Shown: positions 50,301 through 59,168 of the stretch, piece after piece
Layout: each line of letters begins with the position of its first letter
How positions within the stretch are numbered: position 1 is the stretch's first letter
From: Gammaproteobacteria bacterium UBA7310
GTDB taxonomy: Bacteria > Pseudomonadota > Gammaproteobacteria > Pseudomonadales > Ketobacteraceae
Direction: 5' to 3'
Length of the DNA: 64,000 bases
Assembly: GCA_002471665.1 (NCBI GenBank)
Contig: DKQK01000015.1
Coordinates: 39,981-103,980, forward strand
Made by a program: the position numbers and the translations under genes
Notes under the pieces: generated by a model
Seen by the model: only the letters and a program-made list of their open reading frames with translations
Told to the model about the DNA's origin: nothing
Databases searched by the model: none

Positions 50301-52025
50301 TTAATCCACCTCCTGCTGTTCAGCTGGTTGTGTTGAGCCTTGCTCCTCTTGCTGTTGCAGGATCGGCGACTGATTCATTCTCGGTAGATAGGGTTGGAAA
50401 CGGTGTTCGATGGACTCCACCTCACTGCGGTATCCGCGGTCATCCACCACAAAGGGTTTCAGCAGGATCACCAACTCACTTTTGGTCTTCCGCCGCAAGG
50501 TCTGCTTAAAGAGGATATCGCCGATCAGAGGAATGTCACCCAGGTAGGGGATCTGCGACATCTCTTCCCTGAAACTATCCTGCATCAGTCCACCAATCAC
50601 CACCACCTGGCCGTTACCGGCGCGAATAATGCTGTCGGTTTCACGAATAGTACTGAATGCCAACGGCAGCGACAGCTCATCGTCCCCCAGGCCAATATCC
50701 TTACGTTTTTCCACCACCTCGGAAATAGAGGGATGCACATGCAGGATCACATCGCCACCATCGGAAATTTGCGGTGTCACATCCAACGCGATACCGGAAA
50801 AGAACGGGGTGAGCGTAATATCCGGGGTGTCACTCACCGTCGACGAGGTAGTGGTGGTGGTGCTGGAAATATCCGTCACAAAAAACTCATCAGAGCCCAC
50901 TTTGATAACGGCCTTTTGATTGTTCAGGGTGGAAATCCTGGGGCTGGACAACACCTTCACCTGGCCTTGCAGTTCAAGCAAACGCAGCACGGCGGTAAAG
51001 TCGGTAAAATTGGCGCCCAAAGTAAACACGCCACCAATCAGGGAAACGTTTTCGTTCACCAGGGAACTGAAATCCGCCTGATCCAGGCCGGCGGCAACAC
51101 GGTTGTCGCTGGTTTCCAGGCTGCCGTTATAGCCCTCACCAAAAGTGTCCCATTGAATCCCGGTGGCATAACCCTGGGATAACTCCACTTCCAGAATTTT
51201 AGCTTCAATCAACACCTGTTGCTGCAGGCTCAATTGGGCGCTGTCGAGAAAATCCTGCACTTCCCGCAGCTCTTGCGGCAGCGCTTTCACCACCGCAATT
51301 CCGGATACCGGATCCACCACCACGCTGCGACCATCACCACCGCCCACAATCATGGTTAAAATGTTCTGCAGTTGCTGCCAGAAGGCGCTGTTGCTCTCGG
51401 TTTTAATATTGCTGCTTTGCTGCACCTGGGTTTCGCGGGAACTGCTGGTGCTGTTGCCGCTGCTCTCATCCTCACCGGTGGTACTGACCTGGCCGCTGCT
51501 GACGGAGGTCGTGGACACTCCCAACCGATTTACATTCAGGTAGTTAATACGAAACACCCGGCTGAGCATGGTTTTAGGCAGTATTTGATAACCATAGGGT
51601 TTGCGTACGTAATCGTAGCCGTAGGCATCTCGCACCGCACGCAGGGTTTCTTCCAGATTAACACTGCGCAGTTGAATCGAAATATTCCCGGTTACCTCCG
51701 GGTGCACCACCATATTGACGGACGTGCCATGCACCAGGCTCATGAAAAACTGGCGGGCGGGAGTATCGGCCGCAGTCACATCAAACCGTGGCATTGCTGT
51801 TTTGGCTTTTCTGACCGACACAGGCTTGATCACCTCCGGTGCGGCCTCGGTTTTTACCTTACTCTGAGTACTGCCGGTGGATTCAGGTAAAGGCTGCGCT
51901 GCCGGCTGGCTTGCAGATTTGGCTGCAGGTGCGGCTGATTCCGGCACAGGCTTATACCAGGATGCACAGCCGCTCAGGGTGACCAGCGCCAGCAATACAA
52001 CGGCGTGCAGACACACTTTATTCAT
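50301..52025 (-). CDS. mshL: MSHA outer-membrane secretin MshL
   Basis: A 574-residue secretin lipoprotein. The signal NKVCLHAVVLLALVTLSGC has the lipidated Cys at residue 20. A periplasmic N-domain region contains VHGTSVNMVVHPEVTGNISI. The secretin core includes QVLIEAKILEVELSQGY, VKVLSSPRISTLNNQKAVIK and VVIGGLMQDS. A Ser/Thr/Gln-rich linker lies between N-domains and core. It forms the outer-membrane pore for the pilus. The ATG at 52025 has AAGGA 9 nt upstream; a GTG at 52031 is too near it. mshM and mshN would normally follow but mshE comes directly. Confidence 0.94.
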   Translation of the reverse strand: MNKVCLHAVVLLALVTLSGCASWYKPVPESAAPAAKSASQPAAQPLPESTGSTQSKVKTEAAPEVIKPVSVRKAKTAMPRFDVTAADTPARQFFMSLVHGTSVNMVVHPEVTGNISIQLRSVNLEETLRAVRDAYGYDYVRKPYGYQILPKTMLSRVFRINYLNVNRLGVSTTSVSSGQVSTTGEDESSGNSTSSSRETQVQQSSNIKTESNSAFWQQLQNILTMIVGGGDGRSVVVDPVSGIAVVKALPQELREVQDFLDSAQLSLQQQVLIEAKILEVELSQGYATGIQWDTFGEGYNGSLETSDNRVAAGLDQADFSSLVNENVSLIGGVFTLGANFTDFTAVLRLLELQGQVKVLSSPRISTLNNQKAVIKVGSDEFFVTDISSTTTTTSSTVSDTPDITLTPFFSGIALDVTPQISDGGDVILHVHPSISEVVEKRKDIGLGDDELSLPLAFSTIRETDSIIRAGNGQVVVIGGLMQDSFREEMSQIPYLGDIPLIGDILFKQTLRRKTKSELVILLKPFVVDDRGYRSEVESIEHRFQPYLPRMNQSPILQQQEEQGSTQPAEQQEVD

Positions 52026-52344
52026 GGTCACGATCCTTTCTTATAGCAGCCACCGGCAACTGTAGCGTGAGCCTTTGCCCGGCCCTTCGTACCACCACCG
52101 ATGATTCATTAATGGCCACAACCCGGGCCCCGGCCACTTCATCCGCCACCGCCACCACTGCTTCATTGATCACGGCGCGCAGGCTACCGGCATCATTCAA
52201 AATCATGGTGAGCTTCAGCGGTTCATACACCGGTGCAGCCTGGTTATTATGGTAAAGGGGTGGCCGGGTAGGATCGCCGGCCGCCAAGGCCACTGACCCC
52301 GACACCATCATCAACAATAAACAACAAACTCTAATGAGCAACAC
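52018..52344 (-). CDS. mshK: MSHA biogenesis protein MshK
   Basis: A 108-residue exported protein with signal LLIRVCCLLLMMVSGSVALA and the motif GDPTRPPLY, seen in MshK and PilP-like assembly proteins just after the signal peptide. The rest resembles a small beta domain (LTMILNDAGSLRAVINEAVV). It overlaps both mshJ and mshL, and would link inner-membrane PilN/O-like proteins to the secretin. The order mshJ-mshK-mshL is canonical. Confidence 0.88.
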   Translation of the reverse strand: MLLIRVCCLLLMMVSGSVALAAGDPTRPPLYHNNQAAPVYEPLKLTMILNDAGSLRAVINEAVVAVADEVAGARVVAINESSVVVRRAGQRLTLQLPVAAIRKDRDHE

Positions 52345-53002
52345 GTAACAACGCCTCCTGTGAGCTCAGGGTATGCACCTGCAAAGTCAGGCTACCTTTT
52401 GGATACTCTTCGACAACATACTCCAGCTGATCCCATAACAGCTTAGACGGCAGTTCCTCCACCGCTGCCAGATAATCCCTTACCTGAAAAAACGAACCGG
52501 ACAGGGTCAGCTCCAGGTCGTGGCGAAAAATCGCTGCAGCGTTGTGCTGGTTCTTGTCTGCCACCATTAGCCGCTGCGCCGCTCTGGACTGGACGCTTTG
52601 CACTTTCAGGCCAAACCGCTCACTGAGCAATTCACCGAGAATAACCGGCATCTCCTGCGGTGCGATCATGCCATCGGTGATCGCGGATATTTGGCCATCC
52701 AGCGCGGCATGCATGGTCTGAAGACGGGCTATGGAATCCTGCAATACGATATTGGGATTACCGGCAATAGCCGCCTGCAATTCATCAATGCGCAGATTGG
52801 ATGCCTGCATTGACGACAACAATACGGCTTTGTCCTTTTCTATCTGCTCCCGCTCCTGCATCCAGGGTCGCAACAACAACTGGTCAAACAGGCCCAGCAA
52901 CAGCACGCAACTGAGCGCCAACAGGATGGCCCGCTCCCGCACACTCAGGCGGTGTACCTTTTCCTCCAGCTCCCGATATCTAGTTCGCAGGTCGTTCATC
53001 AT
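52331..53002 (-). CDS. mshJ: MSHA biogenesis protein MshJ (PilO-like)
   Basis: A 223-residue bitopic inner-membrane protein. It has a short cytoplasmic N-terminus with a coiled stretch, one membrane helix (RAILLALSCVLLLGLFDQLL), a periplasmic coiled coil and a ferredoxin-like domain. The layout is PilO/MshJ. It would pair with the PilN-like protein encoded upstream to form the alignment complex. Tandem ATGs (53002, 52999) allow two starts. Overlaps on both sides imply coupled translation. Confidence 0.88.
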   Translation of the reverse strand: MMNDLRTRYRELEEKVHRLSVRERAILLALSCVLLLGLFDQLLLRPWMQEREQIEKDKAVLLSSMQASNLRIDELQAAIAGNPNIVLQDSIARLQTMHAALDGQISAITDGMIAPQEMPVILGELLSERFGLKVQSVQSRAAQRLMVADKNQHNAAAIFRHDLELTLSGSFFQVRDYLAAVEELPSKLLWDQLEYVVEEYPKGSLTLQVHTLSSQEALLRVAH

Positions 53003-53600
53003 GCTGCGTACTCACGCTGAATGTTAAAAATCGCTGGTTGTCCTGCATCCTTTCCAGATTAAACACCTTGAAACCAAATCCCTGGAACTGGTCTTCCTGC
53101 TTAAGATCCGCCACGTAGGCTGGAATGGTCTTCGGCTTATCGGTAATGCCATGCAGGCTCAGCTCCGGCCCCGGTGACTGCATCACAATCCGGGTCAGCC
53201 AGATGGAGGGGTTATCCCGATTAGCCAGCGCCTGCAGGTATCCGGAAAAATGCACCATGTGGGTATCGCCCTGCTGTTGCAACTGATAAAGAAACTGCCT
53301 CTTGCTTTGCAAACCATCCTGCAGGCGCTGTTCTTCCTGCTGCAGGCGCTCATCCAACACGATGCTGTCCACCTGCTGTTGCAACTTGTCGATGGAAACT
53401 TCCAGCCGTTGCCGCGATGATTCCATGGTCGCCAGGGTTTCACGCTCGGCAAGGGTGCGCGACCATTCCAGCGCAGTCACCACCAGTAACAAACCCAACA
53501 CCAGACCGATGCCCAACAGCAGTTGTTTCAGCGGCAGTACGATCACCGGCTTGCGGAAACTGTCCTGATAAAAGTTAATGCGTTGGTTAAGCGTACTCAC
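52980..53600 (-). CDS. MSHA biogenesis protein MshI2 (PilN-like)
   Basis: A 206-residue bitopic membrane protein of the PilN type. The N-terminal INFYQDSFRKP resembles the INLLPWRE motif that binds PilM-like proteins, followed by one membrane helix (LLLGIGLVLGLLLVVTALEW) and a coiled coil rich in Gln and Glu. Its partners are MshI (PilM-like, 53587) and MshJ (PilO-like). In Vibrio the equivalent gene is called mshI2 or mshI1 depending on the annotation. Confidence 0.87.
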   Translation of the reverse strand: MSTLNQRINFYQDSFRKPVIVLPLKQLLLGIGLVLGLLLVVTALEWSRTLAERETLATMESSRQRLEVSIDKLQQQVDSIVLDERLQQEEQRLQDGLQSKRQFLYQLQQQGDTHMVHFSGYLQALANRDNPSIWLTRIVMQSPGPELSLHGITDKPKTIPAYVADLKQEDQFQGFGFKVFNLERMQDNQRFLTFSVSTQHDERPAN

Positions 53601-54546
53601 GCAACCCTCCCAACGCTGCGCCCATGGCCGGCGCCAATGGCCCCTCCGCAGTGTCGGATTGCCAACCGGGATCTTTCAGTGTTTCTTCCACGCTGAATTG
53701 TTCTGCGCTAATGGGCAGGCGTTCGCTCAAGCCTTCGCACCAGGCATTATGAGCCTCAGAGTTGGAGACCATATACAATGCACCAATACCGGATTTGCCG
53801 ATCTGGCTTTCGTAGTAATCCAGGGAGCGCTGCACGTCCAGCGCCAGGTTATCCACCGGTTCCTGCTGGAACTCCAGATTGCCGGTGAATACGCCACCCC
53901 CGCTGCCCAACTCAATGGTGCGGGTCAAATACAGGTAGCCATTCTCGATCAGGTTAATGGTGCCGCCATCGCCGTTCAGATACAGGAACGCGGCGCCCCG
54001 TTCTGCCGATGATGTCAGAGCGCTGGCCAGCGCAGCCATGGCCAGCTCATTGATGGTGATTTCCTGCAGGTTTATGTTGTGCTGATCACACTGCTCAACA
54101 ATGCCCTGTATCAGGGCCCGCTCGATGGCCGCCACATAGAGCATGTTCATGCGGCCACGGTAGGCATCGTCCGGCAACCGAAACGCATCCATCACCATAT
54201 CGTCCACCGCTTGATGAATAAGGTCTTTTACCTTCCAGCGCACCGCTTCACGTAATTCCTGATCCGGGACATCCGGTGCATCCACCAGCAACAGGTTGTA
54301 ATACTGATGGCCGAGGCAGATATAACAGGGCGCCGCGGGCAACGGCGCGCTGCTGCGTAACGCCGCCAGCGCGTCCGCCGGGCTGGTAAAGGATTGCTCA
54401 ATACTGTGGCTTTGGGTAATCTGCGGGCCGGATGCAGCCTGTTGCACGAGGCACCACACCGCCTGGTCCGGGGTCAGACTGATCCCCAGCACCGCCTCGG
54501 CACCGGCTTTGCTTTTTTGAAACAACTGTTTATACCAACGACTCAT
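53587..54546 (-). CDS. mshI: MSHA biogenesis protein MshI (PilM-like)
   Basis: A 319-residue cytoplasmic actin-like PilM/MshI protein. The N-terminus contains LGISLTPDQAVWCLVQQAAS, the middle has AVRWKVKDLIHQAVDDMVMD, and strands GAAFLYLNGDGGTINLIENG match the ATPase-fold phosphate loops. It opens the MSHA operon and would form a complex with the PilN- and PilO-like proteins. The start at 54546 has GGGATAGGGT upstream on the minus strand. Promoter not identified, but it must lie in 54547-54684. Confidence 0.88.
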   Translation of the reverse strand: MSRWYKQLFQKSKAGAEAVLGISLTPDQAVWCLVQQAASGPQITQSHSIEQSFTSPADALAALRSSAPLPAAPCYICLGHQYYNLLLVDAPDVPDQELREAVRWKVKDLIHQAVDDMVMDAFRLPDDAYRGRMNMLYVAAIERALIQGIVEQCDQHNINLQEITINELAMAALASALTSSAERGAAFLYLNGDGGTINLIENGYLYLTRTIELGSGGGVFTGNLEFQQEPVDNLALDVQRSLDYYESQIGKSGIGALYMVSNSEAHNAWCEGLSERLPISAEQFSVEETLKDPGWQSDTAEGPLAPAMGAALGGLREYA

Positions 54547-54684
54547 TACCCTATCCCACTTTGGGAAAATTGCCTGCTTATTGAAAGAGTAGACGAGAAT
54601 TCGTAATTGGGATGTAAATCACACAGTTAGGGGTTGTTTTTTGTACAGAATTTTGCCCCTCAAGCTTAACGGTAAGCCATTAAT

Positions 54685-55149
54685 ATGCTTCATATTGTGC
54701 TCTTTCAACCGGAAATCCCGCCCAACACAGGCAACATCATCAGGCTCTGCGCCAACACCGGCATGCAGTTGCATCTGATTAAACCACTGGGCTTTGAACT
54801 GGATGACAAGCGCATGCGGCGGGCCGGGCTGGATTACCACGAATGGGCAAGCCTTGAGCTGCACGACAGTTTTGATGATTTTATAAGCCACGCCAAACCC
54901 GGGCATTGTTATGCCCTGTCCACCAAGGGCAGTCGGCACCACCACACTGTGCACTATGAGCCGGGGGACGCCATTGTGTTCGGACCGGAAACCCGGGGCC
55001 TGCCCCTTGGCATCCGCGAACACCCGGCCATGACCGCCTGCATCCGCATCCCCATGCAGGCCGACAGCCGCAGCCTGAACCTGTCCAACGCCACCGCCAT
55101 TGTGGTATACGAAGCCTGGCGTCAATTGGGGTTTGCCGGGGCACAATAA
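54685..55149 (+). CDS. trmL: tRNA (cytidine/uridine-2'-O)-methyltransferase TrmL
   Basis: A 154-residue SPOUT methyltransferase of normal TrmL length, which methylates the 2'-O of nucleotide 34 in tRNA-Leu. Key motifs are MLHIVLFQPEIPPNTGNIIR, the SAM-knot segments VFGPETRGLP and CIRIPMQADSRSLNLSNATA. The trefoil-knot C-terminus ends VVYEAWRQLGF. Its position upstream of secB-grxC-gpmI but separated by extra genes fits the Pseudomonas backbone, where trmL directly precedes secB. The start has little ribosome site. Confidence 0.96.
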   Translation: MLHIVLFQPEIPPNTGNIIRLCANTGMQLHLIKPLGFELDDKRMRRAGLDYHEWASLELHDSFDDFISHAKPGHCYALSTKGSRHHHTVHYEPGDAIVFGPETRGLPLGIREHPAMTACIRIPMQADSRSLNLSNATAIVVYEAWRQLGFAGAQ

Positions 55150-55235
55150 AAACGCAAAAAAATTCAATTGCAGGTAAACCGCAACCCGACTTCTTCGTTA
55201 TCTAAGGTACAACCCCAAAAAAACGGAGAATCACC

Positions 55236-55757
55236 ATGCAAGCGAATACCCTGATATTAAGCGCCTTCATTCTTGCAGGTACACTGGCCAACGCCGCCCA
55301 GGCAGACAGCCTGCGGCTGGGCCAACGCCACAGCTTCCAGACCGAAGTGACACGCACAGCCGGTGCGCGCAACCTGCACCGCCACACGGAACAAGTAGCC
55401 GGCAAACACCAGATCCAACGCACCACCAAACTTGCAACCGGGCAGGGAAAAACCGCCAGCCGCACGGTGCAGGGCAGTTATGATAGCGCAACCAAAACCT
55501 ATACCCGTACCATGGACAGTACGCGCCCCAACGGTGATACAGTCAGCTCGGTTCGGCAAACCAGTAAAACCGACGATGGTGTTGTACGTAGTCAAACCCG
55601 CACCAACGCCGCAGGGGAGGTGGCCACGAAAGAAGTCAGCGTCAGTGTCGACCAGCAAAACCAGGTACACACCCGCACCGTGGAAGCCAGCGGCTACAAC
55701 GGACAATCCTACAGTGCATCGGTTAGCCGTAGCAGGGCTGAAGGTGGCGACCAATAA
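55236..55757 (+). CDS. Exported repetitive Ser/Thr/Gln-rich protein
   Basis: A 173-residue exported protein. The signal peptide QANTLILSAFILAGTLANAA ends before QADSLRL. The mature part is highly hydrophilic, rich in Thr, Ser, Gln, Arg and Val, with degenerate repeats such as KTASRTVQGSYDSATKTYTR and RSQTRTNAAGEVATKEVSVS. This gives a beta-repeat look, and it has no Cys. I do not recognise the family. It has a good ribosome site (CGGAG) and lies 25 nt before the ECF sigma factor gene, so it is likely part of that unit. It could be a surface or matrix protein. Confidence 0.7.
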   Translation: MQANTLILSAFILAGTLANAAQADSLRLGQRHSFQTEVTRTAGARNLHRHTEQVAGKHQIQRTTKLATGQGKTASRTVQGSYDSATKTYTRTMDSTRPNGDTVSSVRQTSKTDDGVVRSQTRTNAAGEVATKEVSVSVDQQNQVHTRTVEASGYNGQSYSASVSRSRAEGGDQ

Positions 55758-55782
55758 CAGGCTGCTGATATAGTCTCGCACT

Positions 55783-56340
55783 ATGATCAGCAACGTTACC
55801 CCCCTCAGCCTGAATGCCTTTCTCGCCAGCAAGGAGCGCCGTGCCTATCGCATGGCGTTGCTGGCAACCCGTAACGAGGCGGAGGCGTTGGACATCGTCC
55901 AGGATGCCATGCTGAAGCTGTGCCAACGCTACGGAGATCACGGTGCAGAACAGTGGGCACCCTTGTTTCATCGCATTCTGCAAAACCGCATTATGGATTG
56001 GCATCGAAGGCAGCAGCGCAACCAGCGATGGTTGATGCCATGGAAGAAGCAGGATCATGAGCAAGGTGAAGCGGAATACACCACAGACGGCATGGACGAC
56101 GTGCCCGATCCACGTGATCAGAATCCGGAGCGGCTATTGAGCCGTGCCGCAGATGTGGAGCTTGTGTTAAAGCAGGTGGAAGCCCTCCCTATCCGGCAGC
56201 AGCAGGCATTCCTGCTGAGGGTATGGGAAGGCCTGGACGTCAGCGCCACTGCCCAGGCCATGGCCTGCAGCGAAGGCGCGGTAAAATCCCATTTTCATCG
56301 GGCTATTCGCAGTGTGCGAACGGCTCTGGAACAAGCGTAG
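55783..56340 (+). CDS. ECF-type RNA polymerase sigma factor
   Basis: A 185-residue extracytoplasmic-function sigma factor. Region 2 is around ALDIVQDAMLKLCQRYGDHG and FHRILQNRIMDWHRRQQR; region 4 has LPIRQQQAFLLRVWEGLDVS and ACSEGAVKSHFHRAIRSVR. The DPRDQNPERLLS linker contains the typical P-D-P-x-x-x-P pattern of the group found next to DUF3106/DUF3619 proteins. It should direct polymerase to a regulon that the following membrane protein controls. The start at 55783 follows the stop of the preceding gene by 25 nt. Confidence 0.92.
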   Translation: MISNVTPLSLNAFLASKERRAYRMALLATRNEAEALDIVQDAMLKLCQRYGDHGAEQWAPLFHRILQNRIMDWHRRQQRNQRWLMPWKKQDHEQGEAEYTTDGMDDVPDPRDQNPERLLSRAADVELVLKQVEALPIRQQQAFLLRVWEGLDVSATAQAMACSEGAVKSHFHRAIRSVRTALEQA

Positions 56341-56355
56341 CCGGGGAGGCACACC

Positions 56356-56673
56356 ATGAACGACGACGACAGCCGGTTACAGCAACAACTGTCGAACACT
56401 CTGGACCACAGCCTGGAACAACTGGATGAACGCACCCTGCAGCAGTTGCAGCAAATACGCCAGCAGGCACAGCGGCCAAGCAAGCGCCAGTGGCGCCCGG
56501 CACTGGCCATGGCTGCCAGTATCCTGCTGATGATCGCTGTACCCTGGATAATGCACAAGCCACCTGCCTCCGACCCAAGCCTGCTGCTGGGAGAACACTA
56601 CCTAAGCGTGGAGCCGGACATGCTGGCGGACTGGGAAATGCTGGAGGCCATCGCCGAGGTACCGGATGCCTAA
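56356..56673 (+). CDS. Putative membrane-bound anti-sigma-type protein
   Basis: A 105-residue protein with a charged cytoplasmic N-terminus (Gln/Leu heptads, LQQQLSNTLDHSLEQLDERT) and one membrane helix near residues 47-65 (WRPALAMAASILLMIAVPWI). The short periplasmic tail ends AIAEVPDA. This is like the DUF3619 or small anti-sigma group that follows ECF genes, but no zinc-binding His-x3-Cys-x2-Cys motif is present. It lies 15 nt after the sigma gene and overlaps the next gene by 8 nt. Inference: it restrains the sigma factor. Confidence 0.7.
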   Translation: MNDDDSRLQQQLSNTLDHSLEQLDERTLQQLQQIRQQAQRPSKRQWRPALAMAASILLMIAVPWIMHKPPASDPSLLLGEHYLSVEPDMLADWEMLEAIAEVPDA

Positions 56674-56917
56674 GATAGAGAAACTCAGAGCCTGGCTGTT
56701 GGGCTATGCCCTGCTGTTTGCCGCCTTTGCCCGCGCCGATGCGACACCGTTACCGGAAGCATTCTGGAACTATTTCATCGAATACGGAGATCAGCAGGGC
56801 GAGCTGTTCGATCCCGTGGATCTGGCAGAGTCCGAGCAGGTGAAACCGCAGACAGATAAGCACCCAACACAAGGCCACCGGCCCAACCCGAATGACAATG
56901 AGGAGCAACAACCATGA
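56666..56917 (+). CDS. Small exported protein of sigma operon
   Basis: An 83-residue protein with an N-terminal signal-like helix (KLRAWLLGYALLFAAFARAD). It is then acidic and Pro/Asn-rich (EAFWNYFIEYGDQQGELFDP, PNPNDNEEQQP). The family is unknown to me, but small proteins of this look accompany ECF sigma-DUF3106 operons. It overlaps both neighbours (8 nt before, ATGA after). Confidence 0.65.
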   Translation: MPKIEKLRAWLLGYALLFAAFARADATPLPEAFWNYFIEYGDQQGELFDPVDLAESEQVKPQTDKHPTQGHRPNPNDNEEQQP

Positions 56918-57414
56918 AACACTGGATTGTCATCGCACTGCTTCTACTGGGAGGAACCGCCATGGCGGAGCCCACTCAATGGCAGTCATTACCTGCCGAT
57001 ACCCAAACCCTGTTGCACGAATTTGCGCAGGACTGGGACAAGCTGGACCCTGAGCGGCAGCAACAACTGCTGGATGCGGCACAACGCTTTCAGGCACTGC
57101 CAGCCGAACAACGGCAACACGTTGTGCAGCGCTTCAAGCGCTGGCAAGCCCTGCCACCGGATACCCGGGAACACCTGAAAGAGCGTTTCCAGGAATTCCG
57201 ACAACTGCCGGAAGAACGTCAGGAAGCCATTAAACAACGCTACCGCTGGTTCCGCTCATTGCCTGCGGAGGAGCGCGCCCAACTGCGCTCCGGCTGGCAG
57301 GCACTGACACCTGAGGACCGGCAAAGGGTAAAAGACCGTTTTCGCAGCGCGACCCCTGAAGAACGCAGAACCATGCGCGATCGGCTGAAAAGACGACTGA
57401 ACCCACTGCGATAA
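56914..57414 (+). CDS. DUF3106-family periplasmic protein
   Basis: A 166-residue exported protein. The signal peptide KHWIVIALLLLGGTAMA is followed by helical repeats with the consensus LpxxtrexlxerfqxfrxLPpeeRqax, seen as QALPAEQRQHVVQRFKRWQA and RQLPEERQEAIKQRYRWFRS. These are characteristic of DUF3106. It is basic and probably lies in the periplasm as a long helical hairpin. Its role is unknown. It closes the ECF sigma operon, with the start overlapping the previous gene (ATGA). Confidence 0.85.
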   Translation: MKHWIVIALLLLGGTAMAEPTQWQSLPADTQTLLHEFAQDWDKLDPERQQQLLDAAQRFQALPAEQRQHVVQRFKRWQALPPDTREHLKERFQEFRQLPEERQEAIKQRYRWFRSLPAEERAQLRSGWQALTPEDRQRVKDRFRSATPEERRTMRDRLKRRLNPLR

Positions 57415-57436
57415 CGTACTCAGCAGGCTGTATACC

Positions 57437-58330
57437 ATGAAGAGCAGACACATCATTACACCGGTTTTACTGGCGTGCTTAATCGTTTTGAGCAGCCCCC
57501 ATGCCGTCGCCCTCACGCCCACCTTCACCATCAGTGCTGAACGGGTGGAACAGCACTTTTCCTTCGGCGAAGATGAGGTGGATTCCACCATTGATGCCAT
57601 CACCCTCACCCCAGGGCTGACCTGGGGTAACTGGCAGGTATCCGCCACCCTCCCCTGGCAATCCATAGATGGACAATACTTTTTCAACAATCTGTACCCC
57701 AACCTGGCCCAGACCTGCAGCCAGATCAACAGCTTAAGCCCACTGCAAAGATGGCTGCTACAGCGCAACACCAAACTCAACGAAGAGGCCCTGGATTATT
57801 GTGCCGAAACCGCCGGCGTGGAAAGCCGCAGCGAAAACGACCACACCAGTGGCTGGAATGATGTGGAGGTGTTTGCCAATTACTACATTCCCTCCACATC
57901 AACCTGGCTGGCCGGCAGCCTGGGCCTGGGCTACCAACATGACAACGGTGATGAATTCGAAGGGCTGGGTAACGGCGCCAGGCAACTGTTCGCGGAAACC
58001 ACCTGGATGGCCGCTGGTAACCGGCTGAGTTTGAGCACCACACTGGGTTACTTTTTTGTGATTGAAGACAATAGCGCCGTGGGCATCAATGATCATGGTT
58101 ACGGCGCCCTGGACGCACGCCTGCTACTGAGTAAGCATGTTGAACTGGGTGTGCGTTATGACTATCAACAGACCGACAACGATGTGTTCGATGATTACGA
58201 CTATTGGACGTACTCACTGCATTTCTACGCAGGCCAACATTGGGGCGGTCAGGCCTATGTTACCGACTATGATGATGAACCCGGGTTTCCCGATGAAGAA
58301 TACGGGCTCTATTTCTTCTACGCGATCTAG
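57437..58330 (+). CDS. Putative outer-membrane beta-barrel protein
   Basis: A 297-residue exported protein. The signal (ITPVLLACLIVLSSPHAVA) is followed by alternating strands (FANYYIPSTSTWLAGSLGLGYQHD; VELGVRYDYQ and YSLHFYAGQHWGGQAYVTDY) and an ending in YGLYFFYAI with a hydrophobic terminal residue. Two Cys residues (AQTCSQI and LDYCAET) lie in an extracellular-type loop. No family recognised, perhaps related to TorF or other small porin-like proteins. It follows the DUF3106 gene by 22 nt and probably belongs to the ECF sigma operon, so it may be part of its regulon. Confidence 0.68.
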   Translation: MKSRHIITPVLLACLIVLSSPHAVALTPTFTISAERVEQHFSFGEDEVDSTIDAITLTPGLTWGNWQVSATLPWQSIDGQYFFNNLYPNLAQTCSQINSLSPLQRWLLQRNTKLNEEALDYCAETAGVESRSENDHTSGWNDVEVFANYYIPSTSTWLAGSLGLGYQHDNGDEFEGLGNGARQLFAETTWMAAGNRLSLSTTLGYFFVIEDNSAVGINDHGYGALDARLLLSKHVELGVRYDYQQTDNDVFDDYDYWTYSLHFYAGQHWGGQAYVTDYDDEPGFPDEEYGLYFFYAI

Positions 58331-58424
58331 CAATCGGATTCCCGCTGCTGAAGCACCGTCATCGCAGATCAACAAAGCGGTGATAATGTAGTACAGTGCA
58401 GAAGCGGGGGAAGCAAACACCATC

Positions 58425-59168
58425 ATGAAACGAATCGCATTTTTCAATGTAAAGGGCGGCGTCGGCAAAACCACATCGGCGGTGAATATCGCCTGGCTGG
58501 CGGCGCAGGATGATACCAATACCATTTTGTGGGATCTGGACCCACAAAGTTGTGCATCCTGGTACATGGGCATCGCCGACGATCACCCCAACAAATCCAT
58601 CAATATATTCAAGGGTAAAACCCCCATCGGCAAACTGCGCCTGCATACCACTCAACCCAGGCTATCGGTAATACCCGCTGACCTGAGCCTGCGCAAACTG
58701 GAAGCCATCCTGGCCGATGAAGCCAAATCCGAGCAATTGTTACAGAAACTCACTGAGCATTTAAGCGAGCAGAGCAAGCTGTTGATTTTTGATTGCGCCC
58801 CTGCCTATTCAAAGCTGTCGGAGAACCTGTTTTCCAATTGCGCCGTGCTGGCAATTCCACTGCTGCCCTCGCCCCTGTCATTGCGTTCCTACTCACAACT
58901 GAAAGAGTTTCTACAAAGAAAAAAGCGCTGGCGCAAACTGACCCTGCAACCGTTTTTTACCATGGTGGACCGCCGACGCAAAATCCATAACGATGTAATC
59001 AAAGACGCCACAAACGTGATCGGTGACGATGACCCAATTGTCATTCCCTATGCCAGTGAGTATGAAAAAATGGGGATACATCAGGCACCCATTCATGCCT
59101 TTGCACCCGCTACGCAGGCTGCAAAGGCATATGAGTTGTTATGGGAGCGACTTAAAGCTCGTAATTGA
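58425..59168 (+). CDS. Orphan ParA-type ATPase
   Basis: A 247-residue P-loop ATPase of the ParA/MinD superfamily. The deviant Walker A is FNVKGGVGKTTSAVNIAWLA, Walker A' is WDLDPQ and Walker B is LLIFDCAPAYSKLSE. No HTH extension or C-terminal amphipathic helix is obvious. It would form ATP-dependent dimers on DNA or protein for positioning. No parB or other partner gene is next to it. It ends with an overlap of 17 nt with the convergent autotransporter-like gene. The ribosome site is weak (GGGGGAAGCAAAC). Confidence 0.9.
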   Translation: MKRIAFFNVKGGVGKTTSAVNIAWLAAQDDTNTILWDLDPQSCASWYMGIADDHPNKSINIFKGKTPIGKLRLHTTQPRLSVIPADLSLRKLEAILADEAKSEQLLQKLTEHLSEQSKLLIFDCAPAYSKLSENLFSNCAVLAIPLLPSPLSLRSYSQLKEFLQRKKRWRKLTLQPFFTMVDRRRKIHNDVIKDATNVIGDDDPIVIPYASEYEKMGIHQAPIHAFAPATQAAKAYELLWERLKARN

